A stretch of 64,000 nucleotides of DNA, from assembly GCF_000767465.1 (NCBI RefSeq), contig NZ_CP009291.1, positions 62,001-126,000 on the forward strand, given 5' to 3'. This document shows positions 1 to 8,778 of this stretch, piece by piece; positions within the stretch are counted from its first letter, which is position 1, and each line of letters starts with the position of its first letter. The position numbers and the translations under genes are program-made. A model generated the notes under the pieces. The model saw only the letters and a program-made list of their open reading frames with translations. It was not told the DNA's origin and ran no database searches. The DNA comes from Novosphingobium pentaromativorans US6-1. Lineage in GTDB: Bacteria > Pseudomonadota > Alphaproteobacteria > Sphingomonadales > Sphingomonadaceae.

Positions 1-120
1 GCCCAGGGACCCAAGCAGAAGCTTCTGCCGCCGTGCGGTCTTCGCGTTGAGGCTGGTTACTGGCGACGGCGATGCCGGATCGGCCTGTACCGGGGATGAG
101 ATCGAGGGAGCATCAGTCAT
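1..120 (-). CDS. traB: TraB-type conjugal transfer pilus assembly protein, N-terminus only (cut by window edge)
   Basis: Forty codons read from an ATG at 118-120 to the left edge without a stop. The start overlaps the end of traK (TGA at 113-115), as expected in a translationally coupled tra operon. The visible peptide is Ser/Pro/Ala-rich and then turns basic (KTARRQK) just before a Leu-rich stretch begins, which fits the cytoplasmic tail and first membrane segment of TraB. In F-type systems TraB is the inner-membrane, VirB10-like scaffold of the type IV secretion channel. The assignment rests mainly on gene order (A-L-E-K-B), since too little sequence is present to show family motifs. Confidence 0.6.
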   Translation of the reverse strand, partial: MTDAPSISSPVQADPASPSPVTSLNAKTARRQKLLLGSLG

Positions 121-871
121 GGCCCAACCCTCCGTTCGAACCGACAATGAAGGCGACCGTGCTTTCTCCCGATTTGAGAGTGGGCTGGGCGATGGAGATT
201 GCGAGTGTCTGGGAGGACGCGAGATCAGCTTCGGCAAGCGTCAGCGGCTTGCGGCCACGGTTCGCCAGGCGGATGACCTTTCCGGCAAGCGCGCTGCCGC
301 GGTAATCGGCGATGAGCTGGATTTCGAGATCGCCGACCCGTGCCGGAAGGGCGGAGGACTGCCTGACTTCGAAGCCATCGACCGTCCGGTCATTGGCCAT
401 GGCCTGGATGAGCCGCACTGCGCTCGTCTCCAGCGGCGTTTCGCTTTCCCAGGCAGATGCCTTGTTTGTCGCGATCGCCGGGTTGGTGATGAAGACCTGC
501 ACTGCCGGGACAGGCTCGACCTGGCAGGAAACCTTGTAGACGAAGCCCTTCTTGGTCGTGGCGAAGAAGCTGATCGACCGCGCCGCATAGGTCTCGGGCA
601 CCGACACGTAGATGTCGCCGCGCAGCGGTTCGTTGGTGACCGCAAAATCGTTGTAGGGCGTGCCGGTCGAGATCTTCGAGACGCTGGCAAACTGGTCGTC
701 GATAAGCGCGAAGCGCGTCAGCTCGCGGGCCGACACGGCGCATTCGATGCTTGCTCCATCTGCAGCCTGTTTGAACTGATCGGCGGCCTGAGCGCCGCTT
801 CCTGAAAATGCGAGCATGATGCTGGCGCAAAGAGCCAGGCTCCACGCGCGCGTCTTGCGTCGGTAAGCCAT
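113..871 (-). CDS. traK: TraK-type conjugal transfer protein, F-type T4SS secretin-like component
   Basis: 252 codons. The start ATG (869-871) overlaps the traE stop as ATGA. An N-terminal signal peptide is visible: basic MAYRRKTRAW, a hydrophobic core, then an AQA-A cleavage site near residue 30. The mature part is beta-rich with a C-terminal domain typical of TraK/VirB9-like periplasmic proteins. In F-type conjugation TraK sits with TraB and TraV in the envelope-spanning core complex. Position between traE and traB supports the call. A much longer frame continues upstream in this phase but runs antisense-like through traE, traL and traA, so it is not coding. Confidence 0.8.
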   Translation of the reverse strand: MAYRRKTRAWSLALCASIMLAFSGSGAQAADQFKQAADGASIECAVSARELTRFALIDDQFASVSKISTGTPYNDFAVTNEPLRGDIYVSVPETYAARSISFFATTKKGFVYKVSCQVEPVPAVQVFITNPAIATNKASAWESETPLETSAVRLIQAMANDRTVDGFEVRQSSALPARVGDLEIQLIADYRGSALAGKVIRLANRGRKPLTLAEADLASSQTLAISIAQPTLKSGESTVAFIVGSNGGLGHD

Positions 872-1443
872 CACTGGGCCTCCTTCGTTGGGTCTTTGGG
901 TGGCAACTGGCTGAAGCCTGACAGCGCGAGACGCAGGCCCCGGTAGGTCCAGTTGAAGCGGAAACGGCGTTCGTCGCTCGCGATGACCTGGGCGCCGACA
1001 AATGTCTTGAGCGTGCCCGTCACATCGGAAGTCAGCCCCTTGGGGTCGACGGTCATCGACCGGATGACGAAGGCCTGGGTGACATCCGAACCCCGCTGCT
1101 CTTCGACAATCCGGACGAGATCGGCCTTGAGGCGCCCGTAGCTTGCCGGATCGGCGAGCTTCAGGATCTCGTCCATCCAGTAGTCGAGGCCTTCGGGGCT
1201 GCGATTGAGGAGAACAAGCGCGGCATCGCGGGTCACGAGTTCGAGATAGTCGGCCTCGACCCCCGCGCTGCTGACGGTGAGCTGCTTGGGGAGCGTTGGC
1301 AGGAGCACGACTTCGCGGTCGCGGGTGGCAGCAAGGCTGACGGCGACGACAAGCGCAATGCCGAGCCCGGCGCTGGTGAGCGCAAAGAGGTTGCGCTGGC
1401 GCAGCAGCGACTGCTGACGCTCGTGTGAAATGTCGGCAAACAT
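871..1443 (-). CDS. traE: TraE-type conjugal transfer protein
   Basis: 190 residues with one hydrophobic segment near the N-terminus (about residues 20-40, after RQRNLFAL), followed by a soluble periplasmic domain. This is the topology of TraE/VirB8-like proteins, which nucleate the T4SS inner-membrane complex and pilus assembly. The C-terminal part contains the F-type signature of paired aromatic residues around RFRFNWTYRGLRL. Its stop overlaps the traK ATG, and traL ends 12 bases upstream, so all three are one operon read leftward. Confidence 0.85.
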   Translation of the reverse strand: MFADISHERQQSLLRQRNLFALTSAGLGIALVVAVSLAATRDREVVLLPTLPKQLTVSSAGVEADYLELVTRDAALVLLNRSPEGLDYWMDEILKLADPASYGRLKADLVRIVEEQRGSDVTQAFVIRSMTVDPKGLTSDVTGTLKTFVGAQVIASDERRFRFNWTYRGLRLALSGFSQLPPKDPTKEAQ

Positions 1444-1455
1444 GGATATCTCCCC

Positions 1456-1743
1456 TCAACCGGCAAGCAGGCGGCAGTGGGAAGGCGGCGTCGATTTCAG
1501 GCCCAACAATCCGGCCGGCAGATACCAATAGGCGGCATGGGCTACCCAGGAGCTGGCGCGTCCTGCTTTTGCCTTTCGCAGCGCGAACCAGGCGCCGAAG
1601 GCAACGATGATGCCGACAAAGATATGCTGGCTGAGGATTCCCCAGGTGAAGGGGATGAGCATCCCGGCGAACTCGTCGATGGTCCAGAAGCCGATGAGCT
1701 CCGGATCGTCGAGCCGACGCGGGATGATGTATGGGTCTGCCAT
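1456..1743 (-). CDS. traL: TraL-type conjugal transfer protein
   Basis: 95 residues. The sequence opens with the family-typical polar segment (IIPRRLDDPELIGFWTIDE) and then has a long hydrophobic region that can form membrane helices (about 27-50), ending with a second hydrophobic patch around YWYLPAGLLGL. TraL is a small VirB3-like inner-membrane protein needed for pilus assembly. It lies between traA and traE, which is the F-plasmid order. Confidence 0.85.
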   Translation of the reverse strand: MADPYIIPRRLDDPELIGFWTIDEFAGMLIPFTWGILSQHIFVGIIVAFGAWFALRKAKAGRASSWVAHAAYWYLPAGLLGLKSTPPSHCRLLAG

Positions 1744-1769
1744 GGCGACGCGCCTTCCCGTCCGACGCG

Positions 1770-2114
1770 TCAGATGACCGCGGTGACGACCGAGGTGACG
1801 ATCGGAACACCCGTGCCGACGCCGATGCCGACACCGACCGGAACAGCGACCTGTCCGAGCGAGAACCGGCCCGAGGCGAGACCGATGAGGCCGCCTGCAA
1901 GGCTGAGGACCGTGATGATCTTGCCGCCCGAGCCTTCGAGGAAATCGGTGAATTTCGTGAGGGCAGGGGTGAAGGTCGTGTCGGCGCCCGCGTAGGCGGC
2001 GCTTGCGGCCAGTGCTGCGACCGCAAGCGGTACCGCAAAGGTCATGGCCCGCCCGAACTTCGAGGGGTTGTGATCAACGGCGCCGGAACGCCGGGAGAGG
2101 GTGAGAGACTGCAT
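1770..2114 (-). CDS. traA: TraA-type pilin (propilin)
   Basis: 114 residues from the ATG at 2112-2114, chosen because a GGAG lies about 6 bases upstream; an in-frame ATG at 2126 has no comparable site. The protein has a long leader (about 45 residues) ending in a hydrophobic stretch with an AAYA cleavage site. It then has a short mature pilin of roughly 70 residues with two hydrophobic helices separated by a short polar loop (ASGRFSLGQ). This is the architecture of F-type TraA pilins, which are cleaved to a small two-helix subunit. First gene of the leftward tra operon. Confidence 0.8.
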   Translation of the reverse strand: MQSLTLSRRSGAVDHNPSKFGRAMTFAVPLAVAALAASAAYAGADTTFTPALTKFTDFLEGSGGKIITVLSLAGGLIGLASGRFSLGQVAVPVGVGIGVGTGVPIVTSVVTAVI

Positions 2115-2462
2115 ATGGAGCTCCATCTGGAGGGGTGAACCCAGCGTTCTTTCGTTCGCTGTGTGTTCCACATGCATCTAGGAAATCGATGTAGGAAAGT
2201 TGGATCGCCGCTGGGGCTGAAGTGGCGGACGGATATGGACGCATCAATTGGCCGGCGTCGGCGATAATACGCAGAAACAGCGGCTTATCTGGTAATGAAC
2301 GTCGACGAATCCCGACAAGCGTCGCGGTGATTGTCGGCGACTCGGGCCTAGGGGATGATTCGCCTAGAAACGAGATGTTCCGTAAATGTTCTTTTCATTT
2401 TCCTACATCGATCGCGCGCGATATGGCTACGACTCAGTTCCTCATCGTTGGAGTTTTTGTCG
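2115..2462. promoter_or_regulatory. Divergent control region between traA and the HTH gene, with three copies of a 13-bp motif
   Basis: This 348-base gap has no gene. Read toward traA, two directly abutting copies occur: TTTCCTACATCGA (2197 to 2185) and TTTCCTAGATGCA (2184 to 2172). Read toward the HTH gene, a third exact copy lies at 2399-2411. Copies one and three extend to a 14-bp perfect inverted repeat (2184-2197 with 2399-2412). Each set lies about 50-70 bases upstream of the gene it faces and in the same orientation relative to it. That suits an operator for a shared regulator, probably one of the two HTH proteins encoded to the right. The binding protein is inference. Confidence 0.5.
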
Positions 2463-2924
2463 ATGCATCAGCCCGCGCCATTCCGAGGCGAAGCCAACAC
2501 CAGCCTCGCGCACATTCTTGCCCATGCAATCGAGTCGTCTGACAAGCCCAAGCACCAGATCGCTCGAGAAGTCGGGATCCACCGCGAGACGTTGCTTCGT
2601 GTCATGCGCGGCGATCGGCCGATCGGCCTTGATGAAGCCGCGCGCGTTCTCGATGTCTGCGGCGCCTTTCCCCGCGCCAGCATGATCCTCGCCTTGGCAG
2701 GTCAGGAGGATCTCGCCTGCGAATGGATGCGCAGCGAAATGGGAGAGTTTCTCGAGGACTTCTTTACGGCCTTGCCAGGCCAGCTCGAACGAACGCTTGG
2801 GCGACGCGTCGAAGATTTGCGACCGCGGTGGGCGAATGGCACTTCGCAGCTCGTCGCCCGCATGCTTGCCAAGCACATCGATGATTTTGTGGGCCGCGAC
2901 ATTTCGATGGCGCTGCCGCGCTGA
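2463..2924 (+). CDS. Small HTH (Cro/CI-like) transcriptional regulator
   Basis: 153 residues from ATG 2463, which has GGAG about 9 bases upstream. Residues about 15-60 form a lambda-repressor-like helix-turn-helix (KHQIAREVGIHRETLLRVM, then LDEAARVLDV). The C-terminal half is predicted helical (FLEDFFTALPGQLERTLGRR), with no recognised enzymatic motif. It is divergent from the tra operon and followed by an AlpA-like gene, so a role in controlling transfer or element maintenance is likely. Its exact family is not identified. Confidence 0.7.
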   Translation: MHQPAPFRGEANTSLAHILAHAIESSDKPKHQIAREVGIHRETLLRVMRGDRPIGLDEAARVLDVCGAFPRASMILALAGQEDLACEWMRSEMGEFLEDFFTALPGQLERTLGRRVEDLRPRWANGTSQLVARMLAKHIDDFVGRDISMALPR

Positions 2925-2973
2925 TCCAATTCACCTCGGAGGGGACCGAGCTTCACCAAGACAGGAAAGACGA

Positions 2974-3216
2974 ATGACTGCTGTCTCCTCCAACGATGCC
3001 GTCTCTCTGCACGCTGGCGAGCCGGCGCCTCTGCCCACCCGACTTCTGCGCTTGCCAGATGTCATGGCTCGAGTGGGAATGAAGCGTTCCGCGATCTATC
3101 AGCGGATGAGCGAAGGCAGGTTTCCGAAATCGCGATCGCTGGGCCCGAAATGCGCTGTGTGGGTCGAAGCGGAAATCGACGATTGGATCGCAGCTGTTGC
3201 CCGTTCTCCAGATTAA
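2974..3216 (+). CDS. AlpA-family DNA-binding protein
   Basis: 80 residues from ATG 2974, with AGGAAAG about 4 bases before it. The fold signature is clear: RLPDVMARVGMKRSAIYQRM (MerR-like winged helix), then FPKSRSLGPKCAVWVEAEIDDWI, the classic AlpA/phage-regulator ending. AlpA proteins are small activators or excision regulators carried by prophages and integrative elements. It follows the HTH regulator by 49 bases and is likely co-transcribed. It supports the view that the left part of the window is an integrated conjugative element. Confidence 0.8.
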   Translation: MTAVSSNDAVSLHAGEPAPLPTRLLRLPDVMARVGMKRSAIYQRMSEGRFPKSRSLGPKCAVWVEAEIDDWIAAVARSPD

Positions 3217-3445
3217 GAGCGGAGCGAAGCGCAGCCCACGACAGGTCAGCGGGCCGCACAGCCGCCGCGAGGGAGCAAAGCGCCACGTGCCGAATTGCTC
3301 ACTTGCAGTAAAGCAACCTGCTGGGTAGTCGCAGCCGGGCAGCTGCGAGTTGTGGGCGGCAGATCAGAAAATTGCCAGGACAACGTGGTTGGGCCCTCAG
3401 ATGCGGACGACAACTCGCAGGCGCTCATTGTTCCGAACGCTGTTG

Positions 3446-5740
3446 TCACTCGTGCCTGCGATCGGGACGAACTTCGTGTTCGGTTTGCGTGGAGGAGGTG
3501 CGGATCGCTCGGCGCGTGCGGCCATTCTTGTCAGGTCCCTGAAGAGCTTTGCGGAATTCGTCCCTTTTTCCGTGGATGGAGGCAATCACCCGCCCCATAG
3601 GAATGCCGATATTGACCAGGATAGCTTCTGACAGCTGGAGGCTTGCCTCGATCGCCTCAGGCACGGCATCAGTGACGTCCAGATCATAGAGCCGGACCGC
3701 GGGCTCGGCATCTCGGGCGCGTGCAACTATGACGAGATCGGGCTGTTCGGCGCGCGCGGCCGTGACCACCGACTCCACCACGGGTGGGCTGGCCATGGTC
3801 ACGACCAGAGCTTTGGCCGAAGCGATACCGAGGCGCCCCAACACCTCCGGACTGGCAGCGTCACCGTAGAGGATTGGTGTGCCCTTCCGCCGCTCACGCG
3901 CGACCAGAGTCGAATCGTTATCCAAGGCGATGTAGGGCACCTCATGCCGGGTGAGCATGTCACTCACGAGGCTGCCGACACGGCCATATCCCGCGATGAT
4001 CACCTGGGGCTGACTTTCAGAAGCAGCGGTGGCGAGTGCTCCCGGCTCCAACTTTGTCGCAGCCTCCTGCGTTATGCAATCTTCGTCGAGGTCGGTAATT
4101 TGTCTGGCTGCAGATGTTGCCGCATCGTCGAAGGGGTTGAGGACTAGGTCCACACCGCCGGCTTCCCGAAGGTGCCTGCCTTCCTGGTCGCTGCGCGCGG
4201 CCATGGCAACGCGTCCGCCAAACTTGTGGCTTCGGATGGCGGCGAGCAGGCCGCTGCGCGGATCCGTTTCCGTCAGCAGGATCGTGTCGTAAGGGACCGA
4301 GAGGACAACCCACCGTGCCTGCCTGAGCGGAAGTTCGGCCCAGAACTCCTGCTCGGTCACGTCGCCGAAGCGCACCTGATAGCCTTTGTCCGAGTAGCGC
4401 TTGACCGTTTGCGGGTCTAGGTCGACGCCAAGGACGCTGTAGCCGGCGTCCTCAAGGCGCCTCAGGAGCTCGCTGCCGAAGCGGCCAAGGCCGAACACGA
4501 TGACATCAACGGTGGGACCGTCTTCATCGTTTTCGGCCGCTTTTTCCCTCCAGAACCCGAAGTCAAGCGGGCGCAGCAGGGGACGACACCTGACGTAGAG
4601 CTGCTGGGAGTAGGTGATCATGTAGACCGAGAGGGCTATCGTGACGAGCCCGACAAGCGTGACGAGTCCGACTGCGGACTGGTCGACATGTCCGAGGTTC
4701 AGTCCCATGGCCATGAAGACCAGCGAAAATTCCGAAATCTGCGCGACCGTGAGACCAGCCAGGAAGCCTGTGCGCGCGCGATATCCCATCCATGCCATGA
4801 TGAGGATGACGATGAGCGGATTACCGATGAGCACGAACAGCGAAAAGACAAAAGCGCGCGGGATGTCCTGCCCCAGCGTCGACAGGTCCAGCGTCGCACC
4901 GATCGACAGGAAGAAAAACAGCAGGAGGAAGTCCCGCAGCGCGCTCAACCGCGCCGCGACCATGTCGCGATAGGCCGTCGAGCCGATCGAGATTCCCGCC
5001 GCAAGCCCGCCGAGCTCCTTGCCGAGCCCAACCATATCGCCGATGGCGGCCGCAGTCGCAGCCCAACCGATGGAGGCGATGACCAGCAGCTCAGGGGTAC
5101 GGGCGAGCCGCGCCATCAGCGGATCGGCTAAATAGCGAACGAATAGCACTAGAGCCGCCACTACCCCGAGCAGCGATCCGCCGATAGTAAAGATTTCGAC
5201 GGGACCGCTGCCGACCTGCGTGGATCCAACCCCAATCGTCGACAGCACGACCATGGCGATCACGACCACAATGTCCTGGACGATCAGGAAGCCAAGGGCG
5301 ATGCGCCCGTGCAGCGTCTCCAGCTCACGCTTGTCGCTCAGCAGCTTTACAATGATAATTGTCGAGGAAAAAGTCAGCGCGACGGCGACATAGAGGCTGG
5401 TCAACCAGTCGAGCCCAAGCGCAAGCCCTATCGGGAAGCCGATACCCGCCGTGAAGGCTACCTGTCCGAGCCCAGTAGCAAGCGCCACAGGACCGAGAGT
5501 TTTGATCAGGCGCACATCGAGCTTCAGGCCGACCAAGAAAAGCAAGAGTGCGATCCCTAGTTCGGCGAGAAAGCGTATCTGGGTCGCAGTCTCTGGACTG
5601 CTGTCAATAAAGGCAGCAGCTCCAATCCCTACCGCGATAAAGCTCACGATCACAGGTTGACGCAGGACAGTGCCCAACAACCCGACGGCAGCAGCGCCGA
5701 GCAGCAGCCATGCGATCTCATGAAAGACGACGTCGGTCAT
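3446..5740 (-). CDS. KefB/YbaL-like monovalent cation:proton antiporter (CPA2) with two TrkA-N domains
   Basis: 764 residues from ATG 5738-5740, chosen for the near-perfect AGGAGG about 3 bases upstream. The first ~390 residues are about a dozen membrane helices of a Na+/H+-exchanger fold. Two NAD-binding RCK/TrkA-N domains follow: one opens with VIVFGLGRFGSELL near residue 410 and a second with VIIAGYGRVGSLV near residue 560. One such domain is usual for KefB/KefC, and some CPA2 relatives carry a second. Likely role is K+ (or Na+) efflux coupled to H+ uptake, gated by nucleotide or thiol ligands, at the inner membrane. It diverges from a USP gene, a pairing seen in other stress islands. Confidence 0.85.
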   Translation of the reverse strand: MTDVVFHEIAWLLLGAAAVGLLGTVLRQPVIVSFIAVGIGAAAFIDSSPETATQIRFLAELGIALLLFLVGLKLDVRLIKTLGPVALATGLGQVAFTAGIGFPIGLALGLDWLTSLYVAVALTFSSTIIIVKLLSDKRELETLHGRIALGFLIVQDIVVVIAMVVLSTIGVGSTQVGSGPVEIFTIGGSLLGVVAALVLFVRYLADPLMARLARTPELLVIASIGWAATAAAIGDMVGLGKELGGLAAGISIGSTAYRDMVAARLSALRDFLLLFFFLSIGATLDLSTLGQDIPRAFVFSLFVLIGNPLIVILIMAWMGYRARTGFLAGLTVAQISEFSLVFMAMGLNLGHVDQSAVGLVTLVGLVTIALSVYMITYSQQLYVRCRPLLRPLDFGFWREKAAENDEDGPTVDVIVFGLGRFGSELLRRLEDAGYSVLGVDLDPQTVKRYSDKGYQVRFGDVTEQEFWAELPLRQARWVVLSVPYDTILLTETDPRSGLLAAIRSHKFGGRVAMAARSDQEGRHLREAGGVDLVLNPFDDAATSAARQITDLDEDCITQEAATKLEPGALATAASESQPQVIIAGYGRVGSLVSDMLTRHEVPYIALDNDSTLVARERRKGTPILYGDAASPEVLGRLGIASAKALVVTMASPPVVESVVTAARAEQPDLVIVARARDAEPAVRLYDLDVTDAVPEAIEASLQLSEAILVNIGIPMGRVIASIHGKRDEFRKALQGPDKNGRTRRAIRTSSTQTEHEVRPDRRHE

Positions 5741-5959
5741 GCACCTCCTATAAGCCCGCTGAGCCGAAGGCTGGGATGCCAAGGCTAACCCGAACCGTGC
5801 TTTTCAGCATCGACTTCGTTCTCCACTGTACAGAAAAATCGCGGGCATTTGTGCTATACTTGCAACCCTGCCACCCGCGGTTGCGTAGCGTCCAGCGCGA
5901 AGGCTATGTGTGTACAGGACAATCGAACCGCCGCGCACACTTGAATGAGGAGCGAGAGG

Positions 5960-6832
5960 GTGCAACGGATAGCTTTGGCCACCGACTTTTCGACCCGCTC
6001 AGATCGCGCTCTGCGCCGGTCGATCCTTTTGGCACGGCAATTCTCTGCGGAGATCGTTCTGGTCCACGCCGTGGATGACGATCAACCCCCGCGGCTTGTC
6101 GCGGCTGAGCAGGGGGCCGCGGACGTCCTGCTCAGCGAGCTCGCCGCTACCCTGCGCTCAGTTGACGGCGTGGATTGCGAGACGCGCGTGGTTCTTGGAG
6201 AGCCGTTTCAGGCGATTGCCGAAGCGGCGGAGCGCGTCAACTCGGATATTCTTGTCATGGGACCCCACCGGCGACAAGCTCTGCGGGATGTGTTCATCGG
6301 CACCACGGTCGAGCGGACAATAAGGGAAAGCCGGCGGCCCGTAATCATGGCCAATGCTCTTCCAGCAGGGCGCTACGATCGGGTGCTCATCGCGACCGAC
6401 CTATCGGAATGCTCTGAACGCGCACTAATGGAGGCCGGCAGGTTGGGCCTTCTCGATTGCGTCGAGACTCTCGTTTTCCATGCCTACGATGCCCCGGCCC
6501 GGAGCATGATGGGCCGCGCGGCTATGACAGCCGATGAGTTGAACGACTACATCGCAGATGAAGAGGATCGCGCCGGCAACGAACTGTCCGAGTTCCTGCA
6601 GAGGGTCGACCTGCTGCCTAGCCAGAGGTTCATCGAACTCATCGAAGCACCTGTCTACGAGATGGTCCGCGAGTGCGTCCGAAAGCAGAAGGTGGATCTC
6701 ATCGTGATGGGAACCCACGGCAGGACAGGGGCCAGCAAGTTCTTTCTGGGAAGCGTGGCAGAAGAAGTACTTCGCTACTCGGACGTCGATGTGTTGATTG
6801 TCCCGTCGGACAGTGGCGCGATACCCGAGTAG
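5960..6832 (+). CDS. Tandem universal stress protein (UspA x2)
   Basis: About 290 residues with two Usp domains. The C-terminal domain carries a complete ATP-binding loop (VMGTHGRTGASKFFLGS, the G-x2-G-x9-G-S pattern). The N-terminal domain has VMGPHRRQALRDVFIGT, with the second glycine replaced. I prefer the GTG at 5960 because AGGAG sits 7 bases before it; an in-frame ATG at 5945 has no ribosome site. An extended -10 (TGCTATACT, 5852-5860) lies about 100 bases upstream, with only a poor -35. Cytoplasmic; probably binds ATP and protects cells during growth arrest. Confidence 0.85.
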   Translation: MQRIALATDFSTRSDRALRRSILLARQFSAEIVLVHAVDDDQPPRLVAAEQGAADVLLSELAATLRSVDGVDCETRVVLGEPFQAIAEAAERVNSDILVMGPHRRQALRDVFIGTTVERTIRESRRPVIMANALPAGRYDRVLIATDLSECSERALMEAGRLGLLDCVETLVFHAYDAPARSMMGRAAMTADELNDYIADEEDRAGNELSEFLQRVDLLPSQRFIELIEAPVYEMVRECVRKQKVDLIVMGTHGRTGASKFFLGSVAEEVLRYSDVDVLIVPSDSGAIPE

Positions 6833-7088
6833 GCCAATGATGCTGTTGGACAAACGCTGCTCGGTTTCCGCCTTTTTTACCCCATCCAAGTAGACCGGAA
6901 TTGTGATCGTTCCATATAGTGCGGCATTCCTGCTAGAAATGTTAGCGCTTAACACGATTGCTTCCCACGCGCTTAGACGTTCTTTGACTTTTGATGGTCC
7001 TAGGTGTCGGATGCAGATCCCTATGGAATAGAAGTCCGGTTAACGTGTCAAAGCGATTTGGTCGCGAGTAGTCCGAAATCGGTTAGCC

Positions 7089-8684
7089 TCATCCTTCTTG
7101 CTTCCGCTGAAATCGATGATCGCTGTACGATCTCAGGATCGAATTCATTTTGGCAAGAGCTTCTCGTCGGGCCGAGGCGCTATCGATGCTGTTCAGTGCG
7201 CTCTTGAGGCGTGTCGCAAACTCAGCATAGTCATTCTGCCAATCCCGGCTGACTGCGTCGTGGAGTTCAGGCTTGCCTGTTTTCAAGCGACGGGCCGCAG
7301 AGGCGCTGGGCAGAGCGTAGCATTCCCCTATCTGCGGCAGGACAATCGTGTGATTGGTGCAAACTGGTTGGGCCATACGCCGCAAAGTCTCGGTCGCTCC
7401 AGTCTCTCCGTGCGAAAGGAACAGGCTGCCCGCGATCGGTTGGCGCGCTTCAATCCAGCGTAGCAGATCGTCCTGGTCGGCATGAGCCGAATAGCCTTCC
7501 AGCCGGCGGATTTGTGCTCGTACGGATACATCATGACCTGAAATGCGGACCCGGTCGGCCCCGTCGAGTATCGTCCGGCCAAGCGAACCGGCTGCTTGAA
7601 AGCCTACGAACAGGACGGTTGACTGACGCCGGCTGAGATTGTGCCTGAGATGGTGGCGAATCCGCCCCGCCTCGCACATCCCGGAAGCGGCCATGATAAT
7701 CGCCCCCGACATCTGATTAAGACGCATCGATTCAGTCGCGCTGGCGACATAATGGAATGATGGATGCTGGAAGACCTCGCCATCGCCCATGTCTTCCAAA
7801 TCATTGGCGTGTCTTGCGAATACCTCGGTGGCGCGGCTCGCCAGTGGAGAGTCTATGAAGACGCGAGGGTGAGGCAATCGACCGCTGTTGATCAAGCTGG
7901 CGATGTCCAGCAATAGCTCCTGGGTCCGCTCCAGAGCAAACACCGGAATGACCAGGTTGCCTCCTCGCGTCAGCGCAGCTTTGATTTCCGCTTCAAGTAG
8001 GGTCCGACGCTGCTCGATAGTTACCTCTTCCCTCACGCGGTCGCCGTACGTACTTTCGCAGATGACGTGGTCGAAGCCCGCAGGCGCTTCCGGATCAGGG
8101 TGAAATGCCTTGTGGTTCGGGCCCAGATCGCCCGAGAAGAGCAGGCGTGAGCCGCCGACTTCCAGTTCTACCGAAGCCGATCCGAGAATATGTCCGGCAT
8201 TCCAGAAGCGGGCCTTAAATCCTGGGGCCGGCTCAAACCATTGCTTGAAGCCCAGCGGGTGCGCCTGATTGAAAGCTGCAAGCGCGTCAGCCTCGGTGTA
8301 AACTGGCTCGATTTCCCCTGCGTCAGCGCGATCGGCGCGGCGGTTGCGTCTCTCCGCTTCATATTCCTGTATCCGACCGGCATCAGGGAGCATGTGGTAA
8401 AGCAAGTCCCGTGTCGCGGCAGTGCAGAAAATCGGTCCGGAGTATCCCGCGGCAACGAGCTTGGGCAGCAAGCCACTATGATCGATATGGGCATGGGTTA
8501 AAATCACCGCGGAGATGCCGTCGACTTCGAACGAGAACGGCTCGTAGTTCAGCTTCTCGAGAGTACGTGTTCCCTGGAACAATCCGCAATCCACCAACAC
8601 CCTGCTGGTACCATGCCGGACTTCCATGCAAGACCCCGTAACAGTCCCTGCCGCCCCGTGAAAGGTGATGCTTGGGTTTTTCAT
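7089..8684 (-). CDS. Beta-CASP metallo-beta-lactamase-fold RNase/nuclease
   Basis: 531 residues. The metal-binding motif HAHIDH is at residues 64-69 (H64, H66, D68, H69). Further ligands appear in the order expected for beta-CASP nucleases: NAGHILGSA, then LLFSGDLG, the beta-CASP insert with IDSPLA and MAASGMCEAGR, and a C-terminal SAHAD and FLSHGE. These proteins (CPSF73/YSH1 relatives) are zinc-dependent RNA endonucleases or 5' exonucleases. Homologues are often found beside USP genes in low-oxygen gene clusters, so an RNA-turnover role in growth arrest is plausible but inferred. It ends facing the upstream USP gene. Confidence 0.85.
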   Translation of the reverse strand: MKNPSITFHGAAGTVTGSCMEVRHGTSRVLVDCGLFQGTRTLEKLNYEPFSFEVDGISAVILTHAHIDHSGLLPKLVAAGYSGPIFCTAATRDLLYHMLPDAGRIQEYEAERRNRRADRADAGEIEPVYTEADALAAFNQAHPLGFKQWFEPAPGFKARFWNAGHILGSASVELEVGGSRLLFSGDLGPNHKAFHPDPEAPAGFDHVICESTYGDRVREEVTIEQRRTLLEAEIKAALTRGGNLVIPVFALERTQELLLDIASLINSGRLPHPRVFIDSPLASRATEVFARHANDLEDMGDGEVFQHPSFHYVASATESMRLNQMSGAIIMAASGMCEAGRIRHHLRHNLSRRQSTVLFVGFQAAGSLGRTILDGADRVRISGHDVSVRAQIRRLEGYSAHADQDDLLRWIEARQPIAGSLFLSHGETGATETLRRMAQPVCTNHTIVLPQIGECYALPSASAARRLKTGKPELHDAVSRDWQNDYAEFATRLKSALNSIDSASARREALAKMNSILRSYSDHRFQRKQEG

Positions 8685-8778
8685 TCTATTCTTTCTGCAG
8701 CGGCGTGTGATTACTCGTAGCCTCGCTTGTCAACACCATCCCGGGATGGGAAGCTAGCGGAGCTGACAGGAGCGTTTC

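Noticed and set aside
113-2038. 641-residue frame covering traK, traE, traL and traA
   Set aside because: Only the last 252 residues (traK) look like protein; the upstream part is out of frame with three well-supported tra genes.
3303-3316. Palindrome TTGC-AGTAAA-GCAA as a CRP/FNR-like site
   Set aside because: It lacks the TTGAY half-site core and lies at the 3' end of kefB with no promoter to serve.
3330-3347. CGCAGC/GCTGCG hairpin after kefB
   Set aside because: Six-base stem with no T run; too common in GC-rich DNA.
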